DNA from: Rhipicephalus microplus
Taxonomy: Eukaryota > Arthropoda > Arachnida > Ixodida > Ixodidae
Direction: 5' to 3'
Assembly (NCBI RefSeq): GCF_043290135.1
Contig: NW_027464602.1
Span: 2,604,001-2,668,000, forward strand
Length of the DNA stretch: 64,000 nt
Positions 8,281 through 21,780 of the stretch are shown here, piece by piece; the stretch's first letter is position 1, and every line of letters starts with the position of its first letter. The notes under the pieces are model-generated. The model saw only the letters and a list, made by a program, of their open reading frames with translations. It was not told the origin of the DNA and made no database searches. Made by a program: the position numbers and the translations under genes.

Positions 8281-9679
8281 AGTCTTGCTCCACTCTCACC
8301 ATCATCAGAACATATCTTCAAAGCTATAAGCGCAAAGAAAAAAAAAGCGCTGCACCACCAACGGGTGGGCTCGAACCTCCAACCTTTCGGTTAACAGCCG
8401 ATCGCGCTAGCCAATTGCGCCACGAAGACAGTCCTGATCCACTCTCACCACCATCAGAACATATTTTAAAAGCTATTACCGCAAAGAAAAAAGCAACAAA
8501 CCACTCCTGGGAGGGCTCGAGACTCCAACCTTTCGGTTAACAGCCGATCGCGCTAGCCCATTGCGCCACGGAGGCAGTCTTGCTCCACTCTCACCATCAT
8601 CAGAACATATCTTCAAAGCTATCAGCCCAAAGAAAAAAAAGCACCGCACCACCACCGGGTGGGCTCGAACCTCCAACCTTTCGGTTAACAGCCGCTCGCG
8701 CTAGCCAATTGCGCCACGGAGACAGTCGTGCTCCACTCTCACCACCATCAGAACATATCTTCAAAGCTATCAGCGCAAAGAAAAAAGCCAAACACCACTC
8801 CCGGGAGGGCTCGAACCTCCAACTTTTCGGTTAACAGCCGATTGCGCTGGCAAAATGCGCCACGGAGAAAACCTGCTCAACTCTCACCACAATTAGAACA
8901 TATCTTCAAAGCTATCAGCCCAAAGAAAAAAAAACCGCCGCACCACCACCGGGTGGGCTCGAACCTCCAACTTTTCGGTTAACAGCCGATCGCGCTAGCC
9001 AATTGCGCACGGGGACCGTCCTGCTCCACTCTCACCACCGTCAGACCATTTCTTCAGATCTATCACCCCAAAGAAAAAAAAGCGCCGCACCACCACCGGG
9101 TGGGCTCGAACCTCCAACCTTTCGATTAACAGCCGATCGCGCTAGCCAATTGCCCCACGGAGACAGTCGTGCTCCACTCTCACCACCGTCAGAACATTTC
9201 TTCAGAGCTATCACCCCAAAGAAAAAAAAGCGCCGCACCACCACCGGTTGGGCTCGAACCTCCAACCTTTCGGTTAACAGCCGATCGCGCTAGTCATTTG
9301 CGCCACGAAGACAGTCCTGCTCCACTCTCACCACCATCAGAACATATCTTCAAAGCTATTACCGCAAAGAAAAAAGCAACACACCACTCCCGGGAGGGCT
9401 CAAAACTCCAACCTTTCGGTTAACAGCCGATCGCGCTAGCCCATTGCGCCACGGAGACAGTCTTGCTCCACTCTCACCACCATCAGAACATATCTTCAAA
9501 GCTATCAGCGCAAAGAAAAAAAAGCACTGCACCACCACCGGGTGGGCTCGAACCTCCAACCTTTCGGTTAACAGCCGATCGCGCTATCCAATTGCGCCAC
9601 GGAGACAGTCTTGCTCCACTCTCACCACCATCAGGACATATCTTCAAAGCTATCAGCGCAAAGAAAAAAGCAAACACAC

Positions 9680-9753
9680 CACTCCCGGGAGGGCTCGAAA
9701 CTCCGACCTTTTGGTCATCAGCCGATCGCGCTAGCCCATTGCGCCACGGAGAC
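9680..9753 (-). tRNA. tRNA-like unit with anticodon GAU, copy of the 4091-4164 type
   Basis: Anticodon GAT lies at 9719-9717. It differs from the 4091-4164 copy mainly by TTGG in place of TCGG in the anticodon stem. The offset of 5589 bp from that copy matches the paralogous relation between the left edge of the array and this block. Confidence 0.6.
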
Positions 9754-11294
9754 AGTCTTGCTCCCCTCTTACCACCATCAGAACATAACTTCAAAGCTAT
9801 CAGCCCAAAGAAAAAAAAGCACCGCACCACCAGCGGCTGGGCTCAAACCTCCAACCTTTCTGTTAACAGCCGATCGTGCTAGCAAATCGCGCCCGGAGAC
9901 AGTCGTGCTCCACTCTGACCACCATCAGAACATATCTTCAAAGCTATCCGCGCAAAGAAAAAAGCAAAACACCACTCCCGGGAGGGCTCGAACATCCAAC
10001 TTTTCGGTTAACAGCCGATCGCGCTGGCCAATCGCGCCACGGAGAAAGTCCTGCTCAACTTTCACCACAATTAGAACATATCTTCAAAGCTATCAGCCCA
10101 AAGAAAAAAAAGCGCCGCACCACCACCGGTTGGGCTCGAACCTCCAACCTTTCGGTTAACAGCCGATCGCGCTAGCCAATTGCGCCACGAAGACAGTCCT
10201 GCTCCACTCTCACCACCATCAGAACATATTTTAAAAGCTATTACCGCAAAGAAAAAAGCAACAAACCACTCCTGGGAGGGCTCGAACATCCAACTTTTCG
10301 GTTAACAGCCGATCGCGCTGGCCAATCGCGCCACGGAGAAAGTCCTGCTCAACTTTCACCACAATTAGAACATATCTTCAAAGCTATCAGCCCAAAGAAA
10401 AAAAAGCGCCGCACCACCACCGGTTGGGCTCGAACCTCCAACCTTTCGGTTAACAGCCGATCGCGCTAGCCCATTGCGCCACGGAGGCAGTCTTGCTCCA
10501 CTCTCACCATCATCAGAACATATCTTCAAAGCTATAAGCGCAAAGAAAAAAAAGCGCTGCACCACCAACGGGTGGGCTCGAACCTCCAACCTTTCGGTTA
10601 ACAGCCGATCGCGCTAGACCATTGCGCCACGGAGACAGTCTTGCCCCACTCTCACCACCATCAGAACATATCTTCAAAGCTATCAGCGCAAAAAAAAGCA
10701 ACACACCACTCCCGGGAGGGCTCGAAACTCCAACCTTTCGGTCAACAGCAGATCGCGCTAGCCCATTGCGCCACAGAGACAGTCTTGCTCCCCTCTCACC
10801 ACCATCAGAACATAACTTCAAAGCTATCAGCCCAAAGAAAAAAAAGCACCACACCAACACCGGGTGGGCTCGAACCTCCCACCTTTCGGTTAACAGCCGC
10901 TCGCGCTAGCCAATTGCGCCACGGAGACAGTCGTGCTCCACTCTCACCACCATCAGAACATATCTTCAAAGCTATCAGCGCAAAGAAAAAAGCAAAACAC
11001 CACTCCCGGGAGGGCTCGAACCTCCAACTTTTCGGTTAACAGCCGATCGCGCTAGCCCATTGCGCCACGGAGGCAGTCTTGCTCCACTCTCACCATCATC
11101 AGAACATATCTTCAAAGCTATCAGCCCAAAGAAAAAAAAGCACCGCACAACCACCGGGTGGGCTCGAACCTCCAACCTTTCGGTTAACAGCCGCTCGCGC
11201 TAGCCAATTGCGCCACGGAGACAGTCGTGCTCCACTCTCACCACCATCAGAACATATCTTCAAAGCTATCAGCGCAAAGAAAAAAGCAAAACAC

Positions 11295-11368
11295 CACTCC
11301 CGGGAGGGCTCGAACCTCGAACTTTTCGGTTATCAGCCGATCGCGCTAGCCCATTGCGCCACGGAGGC
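11295..11368 (-). tRNA. tRNA-like unit with anticodon GAU, copy of the 8207-8280 type
   Basis: Anticodon GAT lies at 11334-11332. The unit sits 3088 bp from its paralog and is a member of the 3.09 kb higher-order repeat. Confidence 0.6.
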
Positions 11369-12766
11369 AGTCTTGCTCCACTCTCACCATCATCAGAACA
11401 TATCTTCAAAGCTATAAGCGCAAAGAAAAAAAAAGCGCTGCACCACCAACGGGTGGGCTCGAACCTCCAACCTTTCGGTTAACAGCCGATCGCGCTAGCC
11501 AATTGCGCCACGAAGACAGTCCTGATCCACTCTCACCACCATCAGAACATATTTTAAAAGCTATTACCGCAAAGAAAAAAGCAACAAACCACTCCTGGGA
11601 GGGCTCGAGACTCCAACCTTTCGGTTAACAGCCGATCGCGCTAGCCCATTGCGCCACGGAGGCAGTCTTGCTCCACTCTCACCATCATCAGAACATATCT
11701 TCAAAGCTATCAGCCCAAAGAAAAAAAAGCACCGCACCACCACCGGGTGGGCTCGAACCTCCAACCTTTCGGTTAACAGCCTCTCGCGCTAGCCAATTGC
11801 GCCACGGAGACAGTCGTGCTCCACTCTCACCACCATCAGAACATATCTTCAAAGCTATCAGCGCAAAGAAAAAAGCCAAACACCACTCCCGGGAGGGCTC
11901 GAACCTCCAACTTTTCGGTTAACAGCCGATTGCGCTGGCAAAATGCGCCACGGAGAAAACCTGCTCAACTCTCACCACAATTAGAACATATCTTCAAAGC
12001 TATCAGCCCAAAGAAAAAAAAACCGCCGCACCACCACCGGGTGGGCTCGAACCTCCAACTTTTCGGTTAACAGCCGATCGCGCTAGCCAATTGCGCACGG
12101 GGACCGTCCTGCTCCACTCTCACCACCGTCAGACCATTTCTTCAGATCTATCACCCCAAAGAAAAAAAAGCGCCGCACCACCACCGGGTGGGCTCGAACC
12201 TCCAACCTTTCGATTAACAGCCGATCGCGCTAGCCAATTGCCCCACGGAGACAGTCGTGCTCCACTCTCACCACCGTCAGAACATTTCTTCAGAGCTATC
12301 ACCCCAAAGAAAAAAAGCGCCGCACCACCACCGGTTGGGCTCGAACCTCCAACCTTTCGGTTAACAGCCGATCGCGCTAGTCATTTGCGCCACGAAGACA
12401 GTCCTGCTCCACTCTCACCACCACCAGAACATATCTTCAAAGCTATTACCGCAAAGAAAAAAGCAACACACCACTCCCGGGAGGGCTCAAAACTCCAACC
12501 TTTCGGTTAACAGCCGATCGCGCTAGCCCATTGCGCCACGGAGACAGTCTTGCTCCACTCTCACCACCATCAGAACATATCTTCAAAGCTATCAGCGCAA
12601 AGAAAAAAAAGCACTGCACCACCACCGGGTGGGCTCGAACCTCCAACCTTTCGGTTAACAGCCGATCGCGCTATCCAATTGCGCCACGGAGACAGTCTTG
12701 CTCCACTCTCACCACCATCAGGACATATCTTCAAAGCTATCAGCGCAAAGAAAAAAGCAAACACAC

Positions 12767-12840
12767 CACTCCCGGGAGGGCTCGAAACTCCGACCTTTTG
12801 GTCATCAGCCGATCGCGCTAGCCCATTGCGCCACGGAGAC
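12767..12840 (-). tRNA. tRNA-like unit with anticodon GAU, third copy of the 4091 lineage
   Basis: Anticodon GAT lies at 12806-12804. The unit sits 3087 bp from the copy at 9680-9753 and shares its TTGG anticodon-stem change. Confidence 0.6.
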
Positions 12841-14365
12841 AGTCTTGCTCCCCTCTTACCACCATCAGAACATAACTTCAAAGCTATCAGCCCAAAGAAA
12901 AAAAAGAACCGCACCACCAGCGGCTGGGCTCAAACCTCCAACCTTTCTGTTAACAGCCGATCGTGCTAGCAAATCGCGCCCGGAGACAGTCGTGCTCCAC
13001 TCTGACCACCATCAGAACATATCTTCAAAGCTATCCGCGCAAAGAAAAAAGCAAAACACCACTCCCGGGAGGGCTCGAACATCCAACTTTTCGGTTAACA
13101 GCCGATCGCGCTGGCCAATCGCGCCACGGAGAAAGTCCTGCTCAACTTTCACCACAATTAGAACATATCTTCAAAGCTATCAGCCCAAAGAAAAAAAAGC
13201 GCCGCACCACCACCGGTTGGGCTCGAACCTCCAACCTTTCGGTTAACAGCCGATCGCGCTAGCCAATTGCGCCACGAAGACAGTCCTGCTCCACTCTCAC
13301 CACCATCAGAACATATTTTAAAAGCTATTACCGCAAAGAAAAAAGCAACAAACCACTCCTGGGAGGGCTCGAACATCCAACTTTTCGGTTAACAGCCGAT
13401 CGCGCTGGCCAAACGCGCCACGGAGAAAGTCCTGCTCAACTTTCACCACAATTAGAACATATCTTCAAAGCTATCAGCCCAAAGAAAAAAAAGCGCCGCA
13501 CCACCACCGGTTGGGCTCGAACCTCCAACCTTTCGGTTAACAGCCGATCGCGCTAGCCCATTGCGCCACGGAGGCAGTCTTGCTCCACTCTCACCATCAT
13601 CAGAACATAACTTCAAAGCTATAAGCGCAAAGAAAAAAAAGCGCTGCACCACCAACGGGTGGGCTCGAACCTCCAACCTTTCGGTTAACAGCCGATCGCG
13701 CTAGACCATTGCGCCACGGAGACAGTCTTGCCCCACTCTCACCACCATCAGAACATATCTTCAAAGCTATCAGCGCAAAAAAAAGCAACACACCACTCCC
13801 GGGAGGGCTCGAAACTCCAACCTTTCGGTCAACAGCAGATCGCGCTAGCCCATTGCGCCACAGAGACAGTCTTGCTCCCCTCTCACCACCATCAGAACAT
13901 AACTTTAAAGCTATCAGCCCAAAGAAAAAAAAGCACCACACCAACACCGGGTGGGCTCGAACCTCCCACCTTTCGGTTAACAGCCGCTCGCGCTAGCCAA
14001 TTGCGCCACGGAGACAGTCGTGCTCCACTCTCACCACCATCAGAACATATCTTCAAAGCTATCAGCGCAAAGAAAAAAGCAAAACACCACTCCCGGGAGG
14101 GCTCGAACCTCCAACTTTTCGGTTAACAGCCGATCGCGCTAGCCCATTGCGCCACGGAGGCAGTCTTGCTCCACTCTCACCATCATCAGAACATATCTTC
14201 AAAGCTATCAGCCCAAAGAAAAAAAAAGCACCGCACCACCACCGGGTGGGCTCGAACCTCCAACCTTTCGGTTAACAGCCGCTCGCGCTAGCCAATTGCG
14301 CCACGGAGACAGTCGTGCTCCACTCTCACCACCATCAGAACATATCTTCAAAGCTATCAGCGCAA

Positions 14366-17300
14366 AGAACAAAGCAACACACCACTCCAGGGATGGCTCG
14401 AAACTCCAACTTTCGGTTAACAGCCGATCGCGCTAGCCAATGGCGCCACGGAGACAGTCCTGCTCCACTCTTACCACCATTAGAACATATCTTCGAAGCT
14501 ATCAGCCCAAAGAAAAAAAAGCGCCGCCCCACCAACGGGTGAGCTCGTACCTCGAACTTTCCGGTTAACAGCCAATCACGCTAGCCAATTGCGCCACGGA
14601 GACAGTCCTGCTCCACTCTCACCACCATCAGAACATATCTTCAAAGCTATCAGCCCAAAAAAAAAAGCTCCGCACCACCACCGGGTGGGCTCGAACCTCC
14701 AACTTTTCGGTTAACAGCCAATCACGCTAGCGAATTGCACCACGGAGACAGTCCTGATCCACTCTCACCACCATTAGAACATATCTTCAAAGCTATCAGC
14801 CCAAAGAAAAAAAAGCGCCGCACCACCACCGGGTGGGCTCGAACCTCCAAGTTTTCGGTTAACAGCCCATCGCGCTTGCCAATTGCTCCACGGGGACCGT
14901 CCTGCTCCACTCACCACCATCAGAACTTTTCTTCAGAGCTATCACCCCAAAGAAAAAAAAAGCGCCGAACCACCACCGGTTGGGCTCGAACCTCCAACCT
15001 TTCGGTTAACAGCCGATCGCGCTAGCCAATTGCGCCACGGAGACAGTCGTGCTCCACTCTGACCACCATCAGAACATATCTTCAAAGCTATCCGCGCAAA
15101 GAAAAAAGCGCCGCACCACCACCGGTTCGGCTCGAACCTCCGACCTTTTGGTTAACAGCCCATCGCGCTAGCCAATTGCCCCACGGAGACAGTCGCGCTC
15201 CACTCTCACCATCGTCAGAACATTTCTTCAGAGCTATCACCCCAAAAAAAAGCGCCGCACCACCACCGGTTCGGCTCGAACCTCCGACCTTTTGGTTAAC
15301 AGCCCATCGCGCTAGCCAATTGCGCCATGGAGACAGTCCTGCACCACTCTCACCACCATCAGAACATATCTTCAAAGCTATCAGCCCAAAGAAAAAAAAG
15401 CGCCGCACCACCACCGGGTGGGCTCGAACCTCCAACTTTTCAGGTAACAGCCGATCACGCTAGCCAATTGCGCCACGGAGACAGTCCTGCTTCACTCTCA
15501 CCACCATCAGAACATATCTTCAAAGCTATCAGCACAAAGAAAAAAAAAGCGCCCCAGACAAACCGGGTGGGCTCGAACTTCCAACCTTTCGGTTAACAGC
15601 CGATCGCGCTAGCCAACTGCGCCAAGGAGACAGTCGTGCTCCACTCTCACCACCATCAGAACATATCTTCAAAGCTATCAGCGCAAAGAAAAAAGCAACA
15701 CACCACTCCAGGGATGGCTCGAAACTCCAACCTTTCGGTTAACAGCCGATCGCGCTAGCCAATGGCGCCACGGAGACAGTCCTGCTCCACTCTTACCACC
15801 ATTAGAACATATCTTCGAAGCTATCAGCCCAAAGAAAAAAAAGCGCCGCCCCACCAACGGGTGAGCTCGTACCTCGAACTTTCCGGTTAACAGCCAATCA
15901 CGCTAGCCAATTGCGCCACGGAGACAGTCCTGCTCCACTCTCACCACCATCAGAACATATCTTCAAAGCTATCAGCCCAAAAAAAAGCTCCGCACCACCA
16001 CCGGGTGGGCTCGAACCTCCAACTTTTCGGTTAACAGCCAATCACGCTAGCGAATTGCACCACGGAGACAGTCCTGATCCACTCTCACCACCATTAGAAC
16101 ATATCTTCAAAGCTATCAGCCCAAAGAAAAAAAAGCGCCGCACCACCACCGGGTGGGCTCGAACCTCCAACTTTTCGGTTAACAGCCGATCGCCCTTGCC
16201 AATTGCGCCACGGGGACCGTCCTGCTCCACTCTCACCACCATCAGAACTTTTCTTCAGAGCTATCACCCCAAAGAAAAAAAAAGCGCCGAACCACCACCG
16301 GTTGGGCTCGAACCTCCAACCTTTCGGTTAACAGCCGATCGCGCTAGCCAATTGCCCCACGGAGACAGTCGCGCTCCACTCTCACCATCGTCAGAACATT
16401 TCTTCAGAGCTATCACCCCAAAAAAAGCGCCGCACCACCACCGGTTCGGCTCGAACCTCCGACCTTTTGGTTAACAGCCCATCGCGCTAGCCAATTGCGC
16501 CATGGAGACAGTCCTGCACCACTCTCACCACCATCAGAACATATCTTCAAAGCTATCAGCCCAAAGAAAAAAAAGCGCCGCACCACCACCGGGTGGGCTC
16601 GAACCTCCAACTTTTCAGGTAACAGCCGATCACGCTAGCCAATTGCGCCACGGAGACAGTCCTGCTTCACTCTCACCACTATCAGAACATATCTTCAAAG
16701 CTATCAGCACAAAGAAAAAAAAGCGCCCCAGACAAACTGGGTGGGCTCGAACTTCCAACCTTTCGGTTAACAGCCGATCGCGCTAGCCAACTGCGCCAAG
16801 GAGACAGTCGTGCTCCACTCTCACCACCATCAGAACATATCTTCAAAGCTATCAGCGCAAAGAAAAAAGCAACACACCACTCCAGGGATGGCTCGAAACT
16901 CCAACCTTTCGGTTAACAGCCGATCGCGCTAGCCAATGGCGCCACGGAGACAGTCCTGCTCCACTCTTACCACCATTAGAACATATCTTCAAAGCTATCA
17001 GCCCAAAGAAAAAAAAGCGCCGCCCCACCAACGGGTGAGCTCGAACCTCGAACTTTCCGGTTAACAGCCAATCACGCTAGCCAATTGCGCCACGGAGACA
17101 GTCCCGCTCCACTCTCACCACCATCAGAACATATCTTCAAAGCTATCAGCCCAAAAAAAAAGCTCCGCACCACCACCGGGTGGGCTCGAACCTCCAACTT
17201 TTTGGTTAACAGCCAATCACGCTAGCGAATTGCACCACGGAGACAGTCCTGATCCATTCTCACCACCATCAGAACATATCTTCAAAGCTATCAGCCCACA

Positions 17301-20300
17301 GAAAAAAAAGCGCCGCAGCACCACCGGGTGGGCTCGAACCTCCAACTTTTCGGTTAACAGCCGATCACGCTAGCCAATTGCTCCACGGAGACAGTCCTGC
17401 TTCACTCTCACCACCATCATAACATATCTTCAAAGCAATCAGCCCAAAGAAAAAAAAGCGCCGCACCACCACCGGGTGGGCTCGAAACTCTAACCTTTCG
17501 GTTAACAGCCGATCGCGCTAGCCAATTGCGTCACGGAGACAGTCCTGCTCCACTCTCACCACCGTCAGAACATTTCTTCAGAGCTATCAGCCCAAAGAAA
17601 AAAAAGCGCTGCACCACTACCGGGTGGGCTCGAACCTCCTACCTTACGGTTAACAGCCGATCGCGCTAGCCAATTGCCCCACGGAGACAGTCGTGCTCCA
17701 CTCTCACCATCGTCAGAACATTTCTTCAGAGCTATCACCCCAAAGAAAAAAAAAGCGCCGCACCACCACCGGTTGGGCTCGAACCTCCAACCTTTCAGTT
17801 AACAGCCGATCGCGCTAGCCAATTGCGCCGCGAAGACAGTCCTGCTCCACTCTCACCACCATCAGAACATATTTTAAAAGCTATTACCGCAAAGAAAAAA
17901 GCAACAAACCACTCCTGGGAGGGCTCGAGACTCCAACCTTTCGGTTAACAGCCGATCGCGCTAGCCCATTGCGCCACGGAGGCAGTCTTGCTCCACTCTC
18001 ACCATCATCAGAACATATCTTCAAAGCTATAAGCGCAAAGAAAAAAAAGCGCTGCACCACCAACGGGTGGGCTCGAACCTCCAACCTTTCGGTTAACAGC
18101 CGATCGCGCTAGCCCATTGCGCCACGGAGACAGTCTTGCCCCACTCTCACCACCATCAGAACATATCCTCATAGCTATCAGCGCAAAAAAAAGCAACACA
18201 CCGCTCCCGGGAGGGCTCGAAACTCCAACCTTTCGGTCAACAGCAGATCGCGCTAGCCCATTGCGCCACAGAGACAGTCTTGCTCCCCTCTCACCACCAT
18301 CAGAACATAACTTCAAAGCTATCAGCCCAAAGAAAAAAAAGCACCACACCAACACCGGGTGGGCTCGAACCTCCCACCTTTCGGTTAACAGCCGCTCGCG
18401 CTAGCCAATTGCGCCACGGAGACAGTCGTGCTCTACTCTCACCACCGTCAGAACATATCTTCAAAGCTATCAGCGCAAAGAAAAAAGCAAAACACCACTC
18501 CCGGGAGGGCTCGAACCTTCAACTTTTCGGTTAACAGCCGATCGCGCTGGCAAAATGCGCCACGGAGAAAGTCCTGCTCAACTCTCACCAAAATTAGAAC
18601 ATATCTTCAAAGCTATCAGCCCAAAGAAAAAAAAACCGCCGCACCACCACCGGGTGGGCTCGAACCTCCAACTTTTCGGTTAACAGCCGATCGCGCTAGC
18701 CAATTGCGCCACGGGGACCGTCCTGCTCCACTCTCACCACCGTCAGACCATTTCTTCAGATCTATCACCCCAAAGAAAAAAAAGCGCCGCACCACCACCG
18801 GGTGGGCTCGAACCTCCAACCTTTCGGTTAACAGCCAATCACGCTAGCGAATTGCACCACGAAGACAGTCCTGATCCACTCTCACCACCATTAGAACATA
18901 TCTTCAAAGCTATCAGCCCAAAGAAAAAAAAGCGCCGCACCACCACCGGGTGGGCTCGAACCTCCAACTTTTCGGTTAACAGCCGATCGCGCTTGCCAAT
19001 TGCGCCACGGGGACCGTCCTGCTCCACTCTCACCACCATCAGAACTTTTCTTCAGAGCTATCACCCCAAAGAAAAAAAAATCGCCGAACCACCACCGGTT
19101 GGGCTCGAACCTCCAACCTTTCGGTTAACAGCCGATCGCGCTAGCCAATTGCCCCACGGAGACAGTCGCGCTCCACTCTCACCATCGTCAGAACATTTCT
19201 TCAGAGCTATCACCCCAAAAAAAGCGCCGCACCACCACCGGTTCGGCTCGAACCTCCGACCTTTTGGTTAACAGCCCATCGCGCTAGCCAATTGCGCCAT
19301 GGAGACAGTCCTGCACCAATCTCACCACCATCAGAACATATCTTCAAAGCTATCAGCCCAAAGAAAAAAAAAGCGCCGCACCACCACCGGGTAGGCTCGA
19401 ACCTCCAACTTTTCAGGTAACAGCCGATCACGCTAGCCAATTGCGCCACGGAGACAGTCCTGCTTCACTCTCACCACTATCAGAACATATCTTCAAAGCT
19501 ATGAGCACAAAGAAAAAAAAGCGCCCCAGACAAACCGGGTGGGCTCGAACTTCCAACCTTTCGGTTAACAGCCGATCGCGCTAGCCAACTGCGCCAAGGA
19601 GACAGTCGTGCTCCACTCTCACCACCATCAGAACATATCTTCAAAGCTATCAGCGCAAAGAAAAAAGCAACACACCACTCCAGGGATGGCTCGAAACTCC
19701 AACCTTTCGGTTAACAGCCGATCGCGCTAGCCAATGGCGCCACGGAGACAGTCCTGCTCCACTCTTACCACCATTAGAACATATCTTCAAAGCTATCAGC
19801 ACAAAGAAAAAAAAGCGCCGCCCCACCAACGGGTGAGCTCGAACCTCGAACTTTCCGGTTAACAGCCAATCACGCTAGCCAATTGCGCCACGGAGACAGT
19901 CCTGCTCCACTCTCACCACCATCAGAACATATCTTCAAAGCTATCAGCCCAAAAAAAAAGCTCCGCACCACCACCGGGTGGGCTCGAACCTCCAACTTTT
20001 TGGTTAACAGCCAATCACGCTAGCGAATTGCACCACGGAGACAGTCCTGATCCATTCTCACCACCATCAGAACATATCTTCAAAGCTATCAGCCCACAGA
20101 AAAAAAAGCGCCGCAGCACCACCGGGTGGGCTCGAACCTCCAACTTTTCGGTTAACAGCCGATCACGCTAGCCAATTGCTCCACGGAGACAGTCCTGCTT
20201 CACTCTCACCACCATCATAACATATCTTCAAAGCTATCAGCCCAAAGAAAAAAAAGCGCCGCACCACCACCGGGTGGGCTCGAACTACCAACTTCTCGGT

Positions 20301-21780
20301 TAACAGCCGATCACGCTAGCGAATTGCGCCACGGAGACAGTCCTGCTCCACTCTCACCACCATCAGAACATATCTTCAAAGCTATCAGCCCAAAGAAAAA
20401 AAAGCGCCGCACCACCACCGGGTGGGCTCGAACCTCCAACTTTTCGGTTAACAGCCGATCACGCTAGCCAATTGCGCCACGGAGACAGTCCTGCTTCACT
20501 CTCACCACCCTCATAACATATCTTCAAAGCAATCAGCCCAAAGAAAAAAAAGCGCCGCACCACCACCGGGTGGGCTCGAAACTCTAACCTTTCGGTTAAC
20601 AGCCGATCGCGCTAGCCAATTGCGTCACGGAGACAGTCCTGCTCCACTCTCACCACCGTCAGAACATTTCTTCAGAGCTATCAGCCCAAAGAAAAAAAAG
20701 CGCTGCACCACTACCGGGTGGGCTCGAACCTCCTACCTTACGGTTAACAGCCGATCGCGCTAGCCAATTGCCCCACGGAGACAGTCGTGCTCCACTCTCA
20801 CCATCGTCAGAACATTTCTTCAGAGCTATCACCCCAAAGAAAAAAAAAGCGCCGCACCACCACCGGTTGGGCTCGAACCTCCAACCTTTCAGTTAACAGC
20901 CGATCGCGCTAGCCAATTGCGCCACGAAGACAGTCCTGCTCCACTCTCACCACCATCAGAACATATTTTAAAAGCTATTACCGCAAAGAAAAAAGCAACA
21001 AACCACTCCTGGGAGGGCTCGAGACTCCAACCTTTCGGTTAACAGCCGATCGCGCTAGCCCATTGCGCCACGGAGGCAGTCTTGCTCCACTCTCACCATC
21101 ATCAGAACATATCTTCAAAGCTATAAGCGCAAAGAAAAAAAAAGCGCTGCACCACCAACGGGTGGGCTCGAACCTCCAACCTTTCGGTTAACAGCCGATC
21201 GCGCTAGCCCATTGCGCCACGGAGACAGTCTTGCCCCACTCTCACCACCATCAGAACATATCTTCAAAGCTATCAGCGCAAAAAAAAGCAACACACCACT
21301 CCCGGGAGGGCTCGAAACTCCAACCTTTCGGTCAACAGCAGATCGCGCTAGCCCATTGCGCCACAGAGACAGTCTTGCTCCCCTCTCACCACCATCAGAA
21401 CATAACTTCAAAGCTATCAGCCCAAAGAAAAAAAAGCACCACACCAACACCGGGTGGGCTCGAACCTCCCAACTTTCGGTTAACAGCCGCTCGCGCTAGC
21501 CAATTGCGCCACGGAGACAGTCGTGCTCCACTCTCACCACCATCAGAACATATCTTCAAAGCTATCAGCGCAAAGAAAAAAGCAAAACACCACTCCCGGG
21601 AGGGCTCGAACCTCCAACTTTTCGGTTAACAGCCGATCGCGCTGGCAAAATGCGCCACGGAGAAAGTCCTGCTCAACTCTCACCAAAATTAGAACATATC
21701 TTCAAAGCTATCAGCCCAAAGAAAAAAAAAACCGCCGCACCACCACCGGGTGGGCTCGAACCTCCAACTTTTCGGTTAAC
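14366..21780. repeat. Higher-order repeats marked by the CCACTCCAGGG unit (9, 8, 19 and 28 unit spacing)
   Basis: The marker unit occurs at 14382, 15703, 16877, 19675 and then 23802, spacings of 1321, 1174, 2798 and 4127 bp, or 9, 8, 19 and 28 units. The unit order inside these blocks is shared. The 4127 bp block equals the 2798 bp block plus two units near 20220-20500 and a seven-unit (1031-1032 bp) tandem duplication that repeats about 21231 at about 22262. The segment holds only tRNA-like units. Confidence 0.75.

Larger units (their letters stand above)
7365..14365. repeat. Higher-order repeat of 3087-3088 bp (21 units), two full copies and a partial third
   Basis: Landmarks recur at a fixed offset of 3087-3088 bp: 7554 with 10641 and 13728, 7991 with 11079, 8580 with 11668, 9463 with 12550, and 10365 with 13452. 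Copies run about 7365-10450, 10451-13537 and 13538-14365. The last is cut off where the sequence switches inside a unit to the CCACTCCAGGG type. Differences between copies are scattered single bases and A-tract lengths, indicating recent duplication. Boundaries are approximate. Confidence 0.85.
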
